64,000 nucleotides of DNA from Nelumbo lutea (GCA_022828595.1 JAKGHH010000002.1:77782383-77846382), one strand, 5' to 3'; shown: positions 31,791 through 42,780, counted from the first letter of the stretch. The notes: a model not told the origin generated them from the sequence alone. Numbers and translations are program-made.

Positions 31791-32996
31791 TGAGAAGCAA
31801 CATGGAAAGTTGTGACAGGATTACCTGATGTGGATGCAAAAGAGGTGGTGGGAGGAGCATCCACCTGGTGAATTGCTCTACCATAAAGCTCCAAATGGTC
31901 ACGGAAGGAGTTTACAATATCCTCCCTTGGGTCAGATCCAGAGTAACTATGTTGGCCATGTGGTGTTTGAGTCACAGTAGAAGTGGAGGGCTGATTCTCC
32001 CGAGTAACCATGTTGGCCATGTGGTGTTTCTTAGTACCTTGTTGCATGGGCCTTCTAATTACATCTAAGCCTTGCTTCTTAGGTAGATCCTGAGCCCACT
32101 TTGGTTTCCCATGGAGATCCCAACAAATATCTTTGGTGTGTCGGGGCTTCTGACAATTAGTGCACCACAATTTTTCCTTATCTTCTGATTTCTTCTGGAG
32201 ATCCCCTCTCTTGGAAGAAGGTCCACCACTAGTAGAGGTACCCCCCCTTTGCCTCCAACACAATTGCATCCCCTTCGGTGCTGTTCATCAAGTTTCTCTT
32301 GCTCTCTTCAGACTGGACAAGAGCATAGACCTCCTGAATTGAAGGAAGATCCTTAGAACTTAGAATTTGTACTCTGATAGATTCATAAATAGGATTGAGA
32401 CCATGTAAAAAAGCAAACACTCTTTGCTATGAGACAAGTTTCTTATACAATTTTGCATCTTCATCACACTTCCAATCAATATTCTGGTAATGGTCCAACT
32501 CCTTCCAAATAGTGGTCAAGTCAAAGTAATAAACTGATAAACTTCTCTCCCCCTGTTGACAAGTAGATGAGGTTGCTTGCAGTTGATAAATCTTGGCATA
32601 GTGTCGAAGTTCAGAATATGTGGATTTTGCCTGTTCCCATATCTCATTTGCAGTTTCAGCTCACATGAAGTTCTTCCTTATTTGCGGTTGCATGGAGATC
32701 AAAAGCCATGACATGACCATACTATTCTCCTTATCCCATCTATCATGTTCTGCATTTCCAAAAGGTGGTTCTTTGATTATTCCATTTATGTAGCCTATTT
32801 TTCCCCTTGCAATTATGTATAACTTGATCCCTCTTGACCACTCTAGGTAATTTAACCCATCAAGAGGAACAACGGCCATAGGGAAGGATAGGTCACTGCT
32901 CCCACTCATTCCATTCAGCATTGTAGAGATTCCAGATGTAGCTGAATCTTCACTATTCATGATTCTAGGTTTAAAAGTACACAAAACCAAAGGCAC
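31772..32996 (-). pseudogene. Copia Gag, broken
   Basis: 32,996-32,661 holds the N-terminal Gag (VVPLDGLNYLEWSRGIKLYI, MQPQIRKNFM). 32,420-32,229 and 32,269-31,772 hold the rest, with a zinc knuckle CTNCQKPRHTKDIC. At least two frame breaks are present. Confidence 0.75.
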
Positions 32997-33814
32997 ACTG
33001 CCTTACAGAGCTACTACAGTCCACAACTAGGCACTTGCTGATTTCCGATTTCACAGAGAACCAAGCATAAACACTGCAGCTGTAGTACTAGTTTGTATGA
33101 CCTACACTTTGTAGGAGTCCACAGAACAATATACGAACACTGCACTTGCAGTGTAACCAGGTTTGAATGACCTACAGTTTTACAAATTTCATGAAGCTCT
33201 CTTAGTAGGAACAGCAATACAAGTGGTGGTTCACCACACCTAATCGGCTGATATCCACTTTCCAGGGCAGCCGAACAGTCACTTAGGGTTTAGGGTTCAT
33301 CAACAGTCCCTTAGATAGCTGAATAGAGCAACACACAATCAGAGGAGGGAAAAAAAACAGCCAAACAGTCCCTACACAATCAAAGGAGCAACACACCATC
33401 GAAATAGTGCAAGAAGAGAACCATAAACAGAGAAACTTCAGTTCAGTACCTAGGTCACCCGAACTCTGAATAGGCAGTACACTAATGGACTAATCTTCTC
33501 TACAGGCCAGAACCCTTCTTCATACATCTGGGATGGTTTTCTACAGTCTTCTTAGCTGAGCAACTCCAATCACCAGTACCTGGGCTGGAGGATAAAGAAG
33601 AAAAAACTTGTAGCAGAACCCTTTTCTGCGCTAGAAAGTTGAACAGTCAGCTTTCTTGTAGCAGAGCCCTACTCAGCAGTGGAGACTAACCGCAACACTA
33701 GAGAATGCTTCCTCTTCCTTGTCTTCTAGCATCAGGACTATAGCTTCTACGCAGCAGTGGAGAGAGATCTCAGCTGGTTGTTTTCCAGGCCTGGTCGGTT
33801 CTGCACTGATACCA

Positions 33815-34020
33815 TGTTGAGCAGAAGAAGAAAGGAAGGAAGAAGAAGAAGGAGAAGAGAAGAGGTTGCAGGCTTAAGGCCTCAAAAGAACAGCTTCATG
33901 CGAGTGAAGCATTTGTATTTATACTATACTGGTCGTACAACACAAGAGGTCCACAAAATTACAAAAATACCCCTGTGGGCACTAAACCTGTGTACAGTAC
34001 ATACAATACATCTGTCAAAA
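33815..34020 (-). repeat. 5' LTR of the 28.3-34.0 kb copia
   Basis: 206 bp, matching 28,347-28,570. The terminal CAACA has become CAAAA at 34,016-34,020. Confidence 0.9.
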
Positions 34021-34640
34021 GCTTTTATATCAGATGGATGTAAAGAATGCCTTTCTTAATGGAGACTGTTGTTAGAGTTGTTATTAGAATTGTTTTTGTT
34101 GTTAGAGTTGCTTACGTTGTTAGTCTAGGGTGTTGTCAGCATGTTCTTAGCCTTTTATTTAATGTTTTTTATTAGGGTGTTCTTCCAGGGGTAGATATGT
34201 CATTTTCCTCTTTTATTTTTTTATGTTATGATAGATAGAAAGTTGGGCGCTACCAGCCCAGGTTTTTGGCTCTCACCTCTCTCTTCTCTTCTTCTCTTCC
34301 TCCTCTCTCTTTTCTAGAAGAAAACAAAGACCTATAGGAGGAAGTATGAACATGCCTCCAAGAGCGAGTTTTCCTAATAGTGAGGGAAAGGTGTGTCATC
34401 TAAAGAAGTCTATGCATGGACTCAAACAGTCTCCCAAAGCCTGGTTTGATAGGTTTAGATGAGCAATCTCGGTGGTTGGATTCTCTCAATCTCAGGATGA
34501 TCATATTTGTTCATAAGAAGGCATGATGATCGGGTGACTATGTTGATACTATATGTTGATGATATTGTTGTGACTGGTGATGACATCTCTAGAATCTCTC
34601 AACTGAAACCCTTCCTTGCCTTTAACAACTAGCAAAACTA
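34021..34640 (+). pseudogene. Plus-strand copia reverse transcriptase fragment
   Basis: [13 protein letters not shown] (34,027-34,066) is followed by a solo LTR, then EEV, HLKKSMHGLKQSPKAWFDRF and LYVDDIVVTGDD (34,548-34,583). The element is cut off after about 34,640. It is the host of both the solo LTR and the 28.3-34.0 kb copia. Confidence 0.75.
34067..34326 (+). mobile_element. Solo copia LTR
   Basis: A TGTTGTTAGAG start and an AGAAAACA end, about 260 bp, with no internal region. It interrupts the reverse transcriptase immediately after FLNGD. Flanks are GAGAC (34,062-34,066) and AAGAC (34,327-34,331), a 4-of-5 target duplication. Such LTRs remain after recombination between the two LTRs of an element. 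Confidence 0.7.
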
Positions 34641-35709
34641 GGTTCAGGTTTTGAAGTCTTTAAGGGTCCAAACAACATACAACAAGGGTGAGCAAGCCAA
34701 AGTCCCCCTCCCTTTTCAATTAGTGTTATGCATCTTCATTATTCTTAATACAAGACATCTTTCATAAAAAGAAAGAAATAAAAAAGGGGATCCTCTTTCC
34801 TTTTCCTCCCCCTCCTCCTTCCTCCTCTTAAGGAGGCTTACACCTTGTGCTCAAGAGGTTTAAGCCTCTTACATTCTAAACTACACCTCACACCTCTAGG
34901 CATTGAAACACCTCAAGTCATGCATCTGCATTTTAATCAAAACTTAATTGTAAGAATCACAAGTTTGTTCAAAAGCAATGAAAACCTTTGAATTGAGGAA
35001 AATAGATCTAAAACTGGAATTTTCCAATGAAATTTTTTACATAGGTCTGGAATGGATAGTTAGTTGTAAGGGGTGACCAAAATTAGTAAGATTTGGAGTA
35101 TGATTAGCACAAAAGAACAAAATTTACTTTGTAAGAAACCTCAAAGAACTATAATCCTAGGTTCTAGGCAGATTTTCAGTCCTTCAACAATGTTTGAGCC
35201 CACTAAATACATGGACTAATTTGATATAGTTTAAGAATCTCCCATGACAAACATATGCCCAAGTTTTTTATCTCTTAGTATACGTAGATATCATGTTTGT
35301 TTCCATTAGTCATAGGACATGATTGTAAGCCCACAATGAAAACTAGATATCTAGTTCAGGAAAGTTTTATCGACTAGAAATTACAAGTTCAGAGTATATA
35401 CTTGAAACAAGCAAAGAAATTTTTAATGCCAAAAGCCACCTAGCAAAACTTGCATCATTTTCTGAAAATAATTTTCCATGGGCCAGGTTTTGAAAGTTGA
35501 AATACTTTATGATTTACTTTATGGGAAAAAAAAGGCATTTTATAGAATATATCTAAATCAGATATCTTACAAGGCCCTCAACTTTAACAATTTAACAATT
35601 TAACCAGCAAAGATGCTGATCATATATTATTTAATGATCAAAGAGAAGAAGAAAAGGGGGAGGAGAGAGAAAATAAATGCAAGCTACAAGTGAAAAATGG
35701 AACTTTCAC
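34641..35709 (-). other. Putative intron / intergenic stretch
   Basis: No recognisable repeat or coding signal on either strand. It would be intron if the AT-hook exon belongs to the Borealin-like gene. Confidence 0.3.
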
Positions 35710-35833
35710 CTTCATGGTCATTTGATGTATCATATTGCTTTTTGACTTGTGGCTCCTTGCGATTACTGCCTAAGTTGTTATCAAGGGTCTCGGATTTTCT
35801 TTTGGCATTTTTCCTGGGCCTTCCTCTTGCCAT
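35710..35833 (-). CDS. AT-hook exon; candidate first coding exon of the Borealin-like gene
   Basis: The minus strand begins ATG at 35,833 and reads MARGRPRKNAKRKSE, followed by a hydrophilic Asp/Asn/Lys-rich stretch, 41 codons in all. It ends CATGAAG before a GTGAAAG donor. An in-frame TAA lies 54 bases upstream of the ATG, supporting this start. RGRPRK is an AT-hook core, which in other proteins binds the minor groove of AT-rich DNA. The exon ends in phase 1 and the exon at 18,620 begins in phase 1; joining them keeps the frame and gives 247 residues. Animal Borealin also starts with a short basic segment. One or more small exons could be missing between them. It could instead belong to an unrelated gene. 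Confidence 0.45.
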
Positions 35834-36204
35834 TAAACAAATATTATGAAAACAAACTCGGATACTATAACTTGACAGAGGCTCTCTTTACACCAATGAG
35901 AAGAGGTCCTGATGAGGCCATATATGAAACTGCTTCTTTCTGTAGCATCATACATATTAAAGATGTAAGATAGGCACATCGATAGAAAGGAAGTGAAAAA
36001 AGAGATCCATCAGATTATAAATCATCATAATGAAATACAAATATAATATACTTATATACATATAAGCATACATAAGCAACCCAGATTTGTACATGTTACA
36101 CTTTGTGTTTTTGATCTTATGCTTTGTGCCTCAATAAATGTTTTCTTTCTTGAGATCTAAAAATAGTGCCTTAGTAAATGCCGTCAACTACAAAAGAGAG
36201 AAAT

Positions 36205-36468
36205 TGTTAACTGTTCCAACTGCCAGAAACAAAAAAAGAATGTTAAAAAATGTTAAAACGGTTAATAGTTTTATAATAGTGTGGCACAAGTACACTATAG
36301 TCTTTTTATTTTATTTTTAATTATGTAATGTTGCCCTACTACAAATACAAAGGCTGGCACCGCCAGCACAATCTTTTTACTTCCAATCCTTCATTTCTCT
36401 CTTTTCCTCCTCTCCTCTCTCTCCTTCCTCTTCTATTTCTTTCTATCAAGAAAACATGGTATAAGAGC
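36205..36468 (+). repeat. Copia LTR (plus strand) with primer site
   Basis: TGTTAACTG ... AGAAAACA (36,205-36,456) is followed directly by TGGTATAAGAGC (36,457-36,468), a tRNA-Met-type primer site. A CTGGCACCGCCAG palindrome at about 36,353 is shared with the LTR at 40,180-40,440. No gag follows, so this is a truncated element. Confidence 0.6.
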
Positions 36469-36865
36469 AACTTCCTTGGGTCTGAAGACAGTTCAATCAA
36501 GGATTCCATTCTTATTTTGCAATTTTTCCAGCTCAAGACATAGAGAAACTTACACCGGCTGGTCTGAGAGGAACTATCTACTGTTTTCCTTTTCTTCTCT
36601 TGGTTGTATGCCAAGATATACCCTATGACTGTACCTATTAGATGCTATGAAAGAGTTTACGTTATTTTTTCAACTCCTATGTGGATTATCCATTGTACCC
36701 AGGTAAGTGGGTCTTGTAGGTCTGGGATGACCTGTATCTGCTCATCTGCTGTAACAGCAGTGTTGTGCATGGTTTTTGGTGACAGAAGTGATCATGTGGC
36801 CTAGAGAAGGGAAAATCGATACTCATGGGCCTGTGCAAACTTAGTTTTTCGCTTCTAGAATTGCT
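36469..36865. other. Intergenic stretch between LTR remnants
   Basis: Probably leader sequence of the truncated plus-strand copia. Nothing coding recognised. Confidence 0.3.
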
Positions 36866-37490
36866 CTGTAATCAGTCACAACATATTCTAGGAGAGAAGA
36901 CGAGAGAGAGAGGAGAAGAAAAAGAGAACGAACAGAATGAGGGAGAAAAAATGAAATGGGTTATTGATGGCTCCCATTTTACCCTAATATATTAATAAGA
37001 TATATAATTACAGAGTGGTCCTTGGAAGAAAGAAAAATAACAAGAAACCCCTTGTGCCTGAAACACCCCTTACAACACTCCCCCTCAAGTTGGGTTGTAA
37101 ATATCATGCATACCCAACTTGGTACATAACTCTTCATGGTGCAGGGCATTTAGTCCTTTCATAAGGACATCAACCATTTGTTACTTTGATTCAATAAAAG
37201 ATATACAAATTTAACTCCCTTTCCATTCTTTCACAAATGAAGTGCTTGTCAATCTCAATGTGTTTGATCCGCTCATGGAGAACTGGATTGTGAGCAATAC
37301 TAATAGCAGATTTGTTATCACAACACAATGACATAGGATCTGAATTCCCTATACCCAACTCAGTAAGGAGGTTTCTCAACCACAATGATTCTGCAACTCC
37401 TTAAGACATAGCTCTATACTCAGCTTCAGAACTTGATTTTACTACCATTGACTGTTTCTTACGTCTCTAAGTGACTAAATTCCCTCCTAC

Positions 37491-37537
37491 AAAAGTGCAA
37501 TAACCATTTTTTTATAAATAAAAGTGCAATAACCATT
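37491..37537. mobile_element. 11-bp insertion flanked by an 18-bp direct repeat
   Basis: AAAAGTGCAATAACCATT (37,491-37,508), then TTTTTATAAAT (37,509-37,519), then AAAAGTGCAATAACCATT again (37,520-37,537). The related copia at 28,980 has the sequence only once. On the minus strand the insert reads ATTTATAAAAA, which resembles the extreme 3' end of the LINE at 20,179 (ATTCATAAAAAA). Confidence 0.65.
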
Positions 37538-38293
37538 AGTAGACTTCCTACCATCAATAGAATCTACCCAGTCAGTGTCAATATAGCCTTCAACCTTTGT
37601 ATGCCCATGGTTGGTAAACAGGAGACCCCTACCTGGATGTTTCTTCATGTAAGCTAGAACCCTCTCCGCAGCCTTGAAGTGAAAGGATTTAGGTTAATAC
37701 ATATATTAACTCAAAACACTCACTGCAAAGGCAATATCCGACTGAGTCATGGAAATTTATAACAACCTCCTAATAAGTCTCTGATACTGATGAACATCTG
37801 AACCTGTCTCACTTTCACAATTTCCAAGTTTATGACTTGGATTAATATGAGAACTGACCAGTTTACACCCTAGTTTCCTGGTATCTTTTAACAAGAATAA
37901 AATTCCTTTGGGAGAGTAAAGATACCCTTGTCAAACCGAGCAACTTCAATACCAAGGAAATATTTCAGAGGTCCAAGATCTTTAACTTCAAACTATGAAG
38001 CTAAAAATTTCTTCAACTCTTAAATTTCTTCCTCCCAATTTCCTATAATCACCATATCATCCACAAACAATCACCATAGCAACCAATTCACCTCTTTTCA
38101 CAAACAATGTATGACCAACTTGGCATTGGACAAAACCAATCTGTTGGACGATGCCATTGAAACTCTCAAACCATGCCTTGGGGAATTACTTCAATCCATA
38201 TAAGGATTTCTTCAAACAACAAACTTTATCCTCACTACCTTGCACCTGAAATCCAGGAGGTTGGATCATACATACTTCCTCATCAAGATTACC

Positions 38294-38339
38294 ATTCAAA
38301 AACGCATTATCTTTTTTATGAATAATTCAAAAACGCATT
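38294..38339. mobile_element. 16-bp insertion flanked by a 15-bp direct repeat
   Basis: ATTCAAAAACGCATT (38,294-38,308), then ATCTTTTTTATGAATA, then ATTCAAAAACGCATT again (38,325-38,339). On the minus strand the insert is TATTCATAAAAAAGAT, matching about 14 bases of the LINE 3' end at 20,179-20,191. Confidence 0.65.
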
Positions 38340-39023
38340 CTTTACATCCAATTGATGAAGATGCCAGGAGAAATTGATAACCAGGGATAAGAGCACTCAA
38401 ATAGAATTCATCTTGGCAATTGGAGTAAAGGTTTCAATACAATCCACACCATGTGTCTGTGAAAAACCCTTTGCTACCAGCCTCACCTTATACCTTTCAA
38501 TAGTCTCATCTACACGATGCTTTACAATAAATACCCACTTACAATCAACTGGCTTCTTTCCATTTAGAAGATCAATAAGGTCTAATGTGTGGTTTTTATG
38601 AAGGGCATAAATTTCCTCACACATAGCATTTTTTGCATTAGGTAATTCCAAAGCCTCTATAACACACTAAGGGATAGAAACACTACAAATAGTAGAAATA
38701 AAGGTAGGATAATAAGGAGACAAATGAGCAGTGGAAGTAAAGAGGGCAATAGGGTGCTTGGTTCAAGCCCTCACACCCTTATGAAAAGCAATGGGAAGGT
38801 CAATATCACAAGAGGTTCAAATATACCTGAAGGGTCATAGATATGTGGATCTGCCTCATGAGAGTAGCTACACTCTAGCTGGTTCTACACTTGAGTTTAG
38901 AGGTTGATCTAACAATGGGCCTTTATAATGTTACCAAGTATAACGAGAAAAAGTACAACAAGACGGTAGAGGCACAGGAGGTTTCTGCTGAGGCGATGAA
39001 GACTAGATTGGGATTGCAAGGGA

Positions 39024-39840
39024 CTAGGAACTGGGGAACGATAAGAAAGAATGTCTCACCTCACCACCACTCTCTCCCTTAGGTGAGGCGACAAAGAAAG
39101 GACATAACTCAAAGAAAGAAACATCCTTAGAGATGTACACTTTGTGAGACATAGGGCCAAAGCATTTATATCCCTTGTGAGTAGAAGGGTAACCAAGAAA
39201 CACGCAAGGAATTGCACGAGGGTCCAACTTACTGGATGAGGGAGAAAGGTTCTGAACAAAACATCAACACCCAAACACATAGAGAAGAATGGAAAACAAA
39301 GGAGATGAAGGGAAAACCAACTGATGTAGGGCCCGTGAGTCCAACAATCACGAGATTGCATCAGATAAATCCATGTGTAGCATGAGTAATCATCAATAAA
39401 ACTTATAAAATACTAATATCCACAATATGGAATGGAAAATCAGCTCTTTTATTAATAGGAGGATATGAGCTTCTACAATGTTTGCTTAACTAAACTGACA
39501 AGTAGCACATTCTAATGATGACAAATATACTAACTTGAACAAGTCTGGAAACAAAACCTTCAAGGAAACAAAGGACAAATGACCCAAACGACAATGCCAA
39601 AGGTAAATCCGGTCTTTATTATATTGACTCTTAGCTAAGCTAGACTGACTCAACAAACTAGTGCTCTTAGAAGAACAAGGAGCCATTGAATCCAAAATGT
39701 AGGGTCCATCTATCAGGCGACCTCTACCAATCATTCTCCCCGAAGTCAAATCCCAAAACATACAAGAGTTAGGAAGAACGATTACAGAGCAATTTGTAGA
39801 TTTTGTAATGCAACTAATAAACAAGAGATTAATAGGCACC
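39024..39840 (-). pseudogene. Decayed copia integrase with catalytic core deleted
   Basis: 39,839-39,486 holds the region before the core (LWHCRLGHLSF ... ECATCQFS). Next, at about 39,480-39,361, only ~120 bases separate it from sequence equal to the far side of the core (SRDC-W, then VFLGYPSTHKGYKCF). The D-D-E catalytic part is therefore missing. Confidence 0.65.
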
Positions 39841-40179
39841 TTTGGAACATGGTAGACATCAGATAGAGTTAGGCCAACTAGAAGAGGGACAACTCCCTAT
39901 CCAGCAATAGAAGAACAAGAGCCATCAGTAAGTTTAACTTTACCTTTTCCAAACAAAATACAATAAGAGAAAAGTGAAGACTTACCAGTCATATGGTTGG
40001 TAGCACCTGAATCAATGATCCGGGAAGACTGAGAAGGAACTAAAGAAACATGTAAAACATTGGCTTAGTTACCTAAATTTGTTGTATATGAGATGGATGG
40101 AGTAATAGAGGTTTCCTCCAACTATCTAAGAAAACACCCAAACTGTTCAAACTAATAACTCATGGTACTTAGAAGACCC

Positions 40180-40440
40180 TCCTTAGGTGTAGAGGCCAGG
40201 GGCTGAATTGGGGCAATGTTGCTTGTTTTCCAAGTTAAAGATATCAGAGAAGGAGAAGAAGAGAAGAGGAAAAGAGAAGAGAGAAGAGAGAAGAGAAAAA
40301 TTTTGGATTCAAAATCACATAGCTGGCGGTGCCAGCTATTAGCTTTTATATTAGGGCGACCCAACTAATAATAAAGATAAGTAGAATTACAAGACTGCCC
40401 CTTGCGGCACTAAAGGACAGAAATATAAATAAAAAAACTG
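40180..40440 (-). repeat. LTR fragment inserted in copia Gag
   Basis: The minus strand carries a copia-LTR-like sequence with CTGGCACCGCCAGC and a CT-rich tail. It is similar to the plus-strand LTR at 36,205-36,456 but in opposite orientation. No clear target duplication seen. Confidence 0.45.
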
Positions 40441-40523
40441 AGAACAACTAACTGATTTAAACATTGCTCTAACTGGACTACTAACCATCATGACTAGTAA
40501 TGGAAGAAGCATCATTAGCTGCA

Positions 40524-41395
40524 TTAGGTCTTTCGTTCTACTTCTCTAAAGATTTTTAGGTTTTCCAACGAAACTCCTTTGCGTGTCCAGGTCTTACAAT
40601 GAGTACACCAAAACTTGTCTCTATCACCTCCACCTTTTTTTTTTTTGTACCCCATTCTTCTTGTTGTCCCCCTTGGACAATAAGGCCACTTGCTCCCCCT
40701 CAGGAGGATTCGTAGCATCCCTCCTAGTTTCCTCAAATTGTATCAAAGTAAACACTTCTTCAAGTCCTAGAAGCTCCTTACCACCCAAAATCTGAACTTT
40801 GATAGGCTCATAAATAGGATTCAAAACTGCTAAGAAGGCAAATACCCTTTCTTGAGAGAGCAACTTTTTGTAAGCAGAAGCATCCTCTTCACTCTTCCAA
40901 TCTATAGAGTATAGACTTGTAGTGGCCCAGTTCTGTCCACATAAAAGTGAGGGCAGAATAATAGGCTACAAGAGACTTTTCTCCTTGTTTCAATGGAGCT
41001 GACTCCACTTGAAGTTGGTAGATTCAAGAAAAATGCCTTTGTTCAGAGAATGCGGACTTTGATTGGTTCCAAATTCCCTTGGCTATTACAGCCCACATAA
41101 AATTCTTTCTAAGTGTAAGATGAATGGAAGATATAAGCCAAGACATAATAAGGTAGTTCTCTTGCTCCCACTTCTCATACTCAGCCCCTTCATAAGTAGG
41201 CTTCTTAACTGTCCCAGTAAGGTACCCTAACTTTCCTCTAGCTCCAACAAACATCTTCACATTTTTGGACCATTCCAAATAATTCAGACCATCAAGAAGG
41301 ACAATAGATACTAGGAAATCAACACTGCCTATTCCATTACCAGAACTAACTAGTCCTCCAGAAGGGTTTGAAGTGACTAAACTCTCTGAGGACAT
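40524..41395 (-). pseudogene. Decayed copia Gag
   Basis: 41,395-41,024 reads VSIVLLDGLNYLEWSKNVKM and YLIMSWLISSIHLTLRKNFM, close to the Gag of the 28.3-34.0 kb element. 40,863-40,524 holds the rest. Its zinc knuckle starts CTHC but the His and last Cys are lost. Confidence 0.65.
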
Positions 41396-41739
41396 ACTTG
41401 AAACACACTATTTTAGGGTCCAAACTCCAAAAAATAGGGTTTTCTGTGCACACACAGTCACACGGCTGCAATAGTCCAAGGTAACAGCACTAAAACTGAT
41501 CTAGGAAGGATAAACTAAAGCCTAGAAAACACTTACTCATGGACTGCAATCACTTTAAACATCCACACTCAATCACTGTGAATCACTACTGCAGATACAT
41601 CCTATTAACATCCAAGCAACCCTTCGGTTCCCATTTGGTAGACCAAAAGACATAAAACTGGTTGCCAAAAAAACTTCCCTTAAACCAAACACACCTTACA
41701 GTTAAATACCAACACCTGTCTTAGAAGAAGTGAAGGCAA

Positions 41740-42780
41740 CTGCAGACCATTTCCTCCTTATATCATCGAAGGAGTAATTTTCAAAGAGCTTTAAGGATTT
41801 CAGCCACAGAATAGCCCCCGTCAAAATACACTCCTTGACCTCAAGAATGGTTTTTTCCTTCTCCTAAAAAATTCTGCCACTTCTCTCTTCCAAAATAGTC
41901 CATAGGAGAACTGCTCTTATACACTTCAACATAATTCTCCCTCTTCTCGTGGCCCACACGAAGGTAGATGGAGAAAACAACAAATTTACCTTAATGGCAA
42001 GTTCCACCTACACCCAAACAAATCAAATACCCAATTCCAAATAGTTGCAACAAAGGAACAGGAAACCAATAAGTGGTAACAGTCCTCGTTCTGTGCTTTG
42101 CACAAAGTACACCAATTAGGGAATAAACACAAGAAAGGTCTTTTCTTCTGCAAGTTATCCATCGTGTTGATTTTACCATAGTAAACTTCCCAACAAAAGA
42201 CAGCTAATTTTGGAGGAATAGGCCTAGACCAGAGTTCTTTAACTGGGAATGCCCAAGGAGAAGAACTAGAGCAAAGGGATTTAAAGAAAGAGGCACAAGT
42301 AAACGACCCTTTTGGAATCAAAGTCCAAATTCTCCTATCAGAATTGAGTGGGTCCAAGCAAATAGAATCAAGTAACAATAAGAGCTCAGAAACTGATACG
42401 GATTCCTCATCCCTCAACCCTCTACGAAAGCCAAGGTCCCAATTTGTAGACAAAGGGGTATACGAGGACAAAAGAAAGGTAGATAAAGGCTCTTCTTTAA
42501 AAAGGAAAAGAGAGGGGAACAGGTCCTTGAGAGGCAAATTTCCCACCTAAGTGTCTTCCCATAAAAGAACATGAATCCCAGAGCAAGCAGTATACCCTAC
42601 GAAGCGAAGGAACTGGGGGAGGATGCCATGAATTGCCTTCCAAGGTGTTACAAGAGTTGCTCGTCTTGATACCCCTGCATCCCAACCATTTCGGAAACAG
42701 CCATGGATACTCACCACCACCGCATGCCACAACCTCTCCCTCTCTAAGGGCCATCTTCACAACCACTTCCCCAGAAAAAA
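41740..42780 (-). mobile_element. LINE fragment, ORF2 C-terminal (zinc-binding) part
   Basis: Minus-strand frames match the LINE at 20,747-21,570: LFPSLFLFKEEPLS, NWDLGFRRGLRDEE, RRIWTLIPKGSFT, and a zinc-binding end LCLFPNWCTLCKAQNEDCYH with LLVSCSFVATIW. It lacks the 3' RNase H and tail, and the 5' side is cut near 42,780. A separate, older copy. Confidence 0.7.

Larger units (their letters stand above)
28347..34020 (-). mobile_element. Ty1/copia LTR retrotransposon, full length, 5.7 kb
   Basis: LTRs are at 28,347-28,570 and 33,815-34,020. The target duplication GCTTT lies at 28,342-28,346 and 34,021-34,025. The primer site TGGTATCAGTGC (minus strand of 33,803-33,814) and polypurine tract TTGAGGGGGGAG (28,571-28,582) are both in place. 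The left LTR carries 18 extra bases of AGA repeat, and about five substitutions separate the LTRs. Gag-pol is broken by several stops. It inserted into the reverse transcriptase of an older plus-strand copia: the codons on the two sides rejoin as W-L-L-Y-Q-M-D-V-K. Confidence 0.92.
37191..38651 (-). pseudogene. Decayed copia reverse transcriptase and RNase H
   Basis: LCCDNKSAISIAHNPVLHE and HIEIDKHFICE (RNase H) and CKWVFIVKHRVDETIERYK, LVAKGFSQTHGVDC (reverse transcriptase) are still readable between stops. YVDD is altered near 38,060. Two tiny insertions with target duplications lie at 37,509 and 38,309. Confidence 0.7.
36866..41400 (-). mobile_element. Ty1/copia element, heavily decayed, about 4.5 kb
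   Basis: The polypurine tract (minus strand of 37,078-37,089) and a probable 3' LTR (about 36,866-37,077) are at the left. Pieces follow in the order RNase H (37,190-37,700), reverse transcriptase (37,900-38,650), linker and integrase pieces (39,024-39,840), protease region (about 39,900-40,030) and Gag (40,520-41,395), all minus strand and full of stops. The right LTR was not found. A foreign LTR fragment sits in Gag at 40,180-40,440. Confidence 0.75.

Noticed and set aside
35749..35973. 74-codon plus-strand frame over the AT-hook exon
   Set aside because: It lies antisense to a frame with a clear AT-hook, an upstream stop and a splice donor; no motif of its own.
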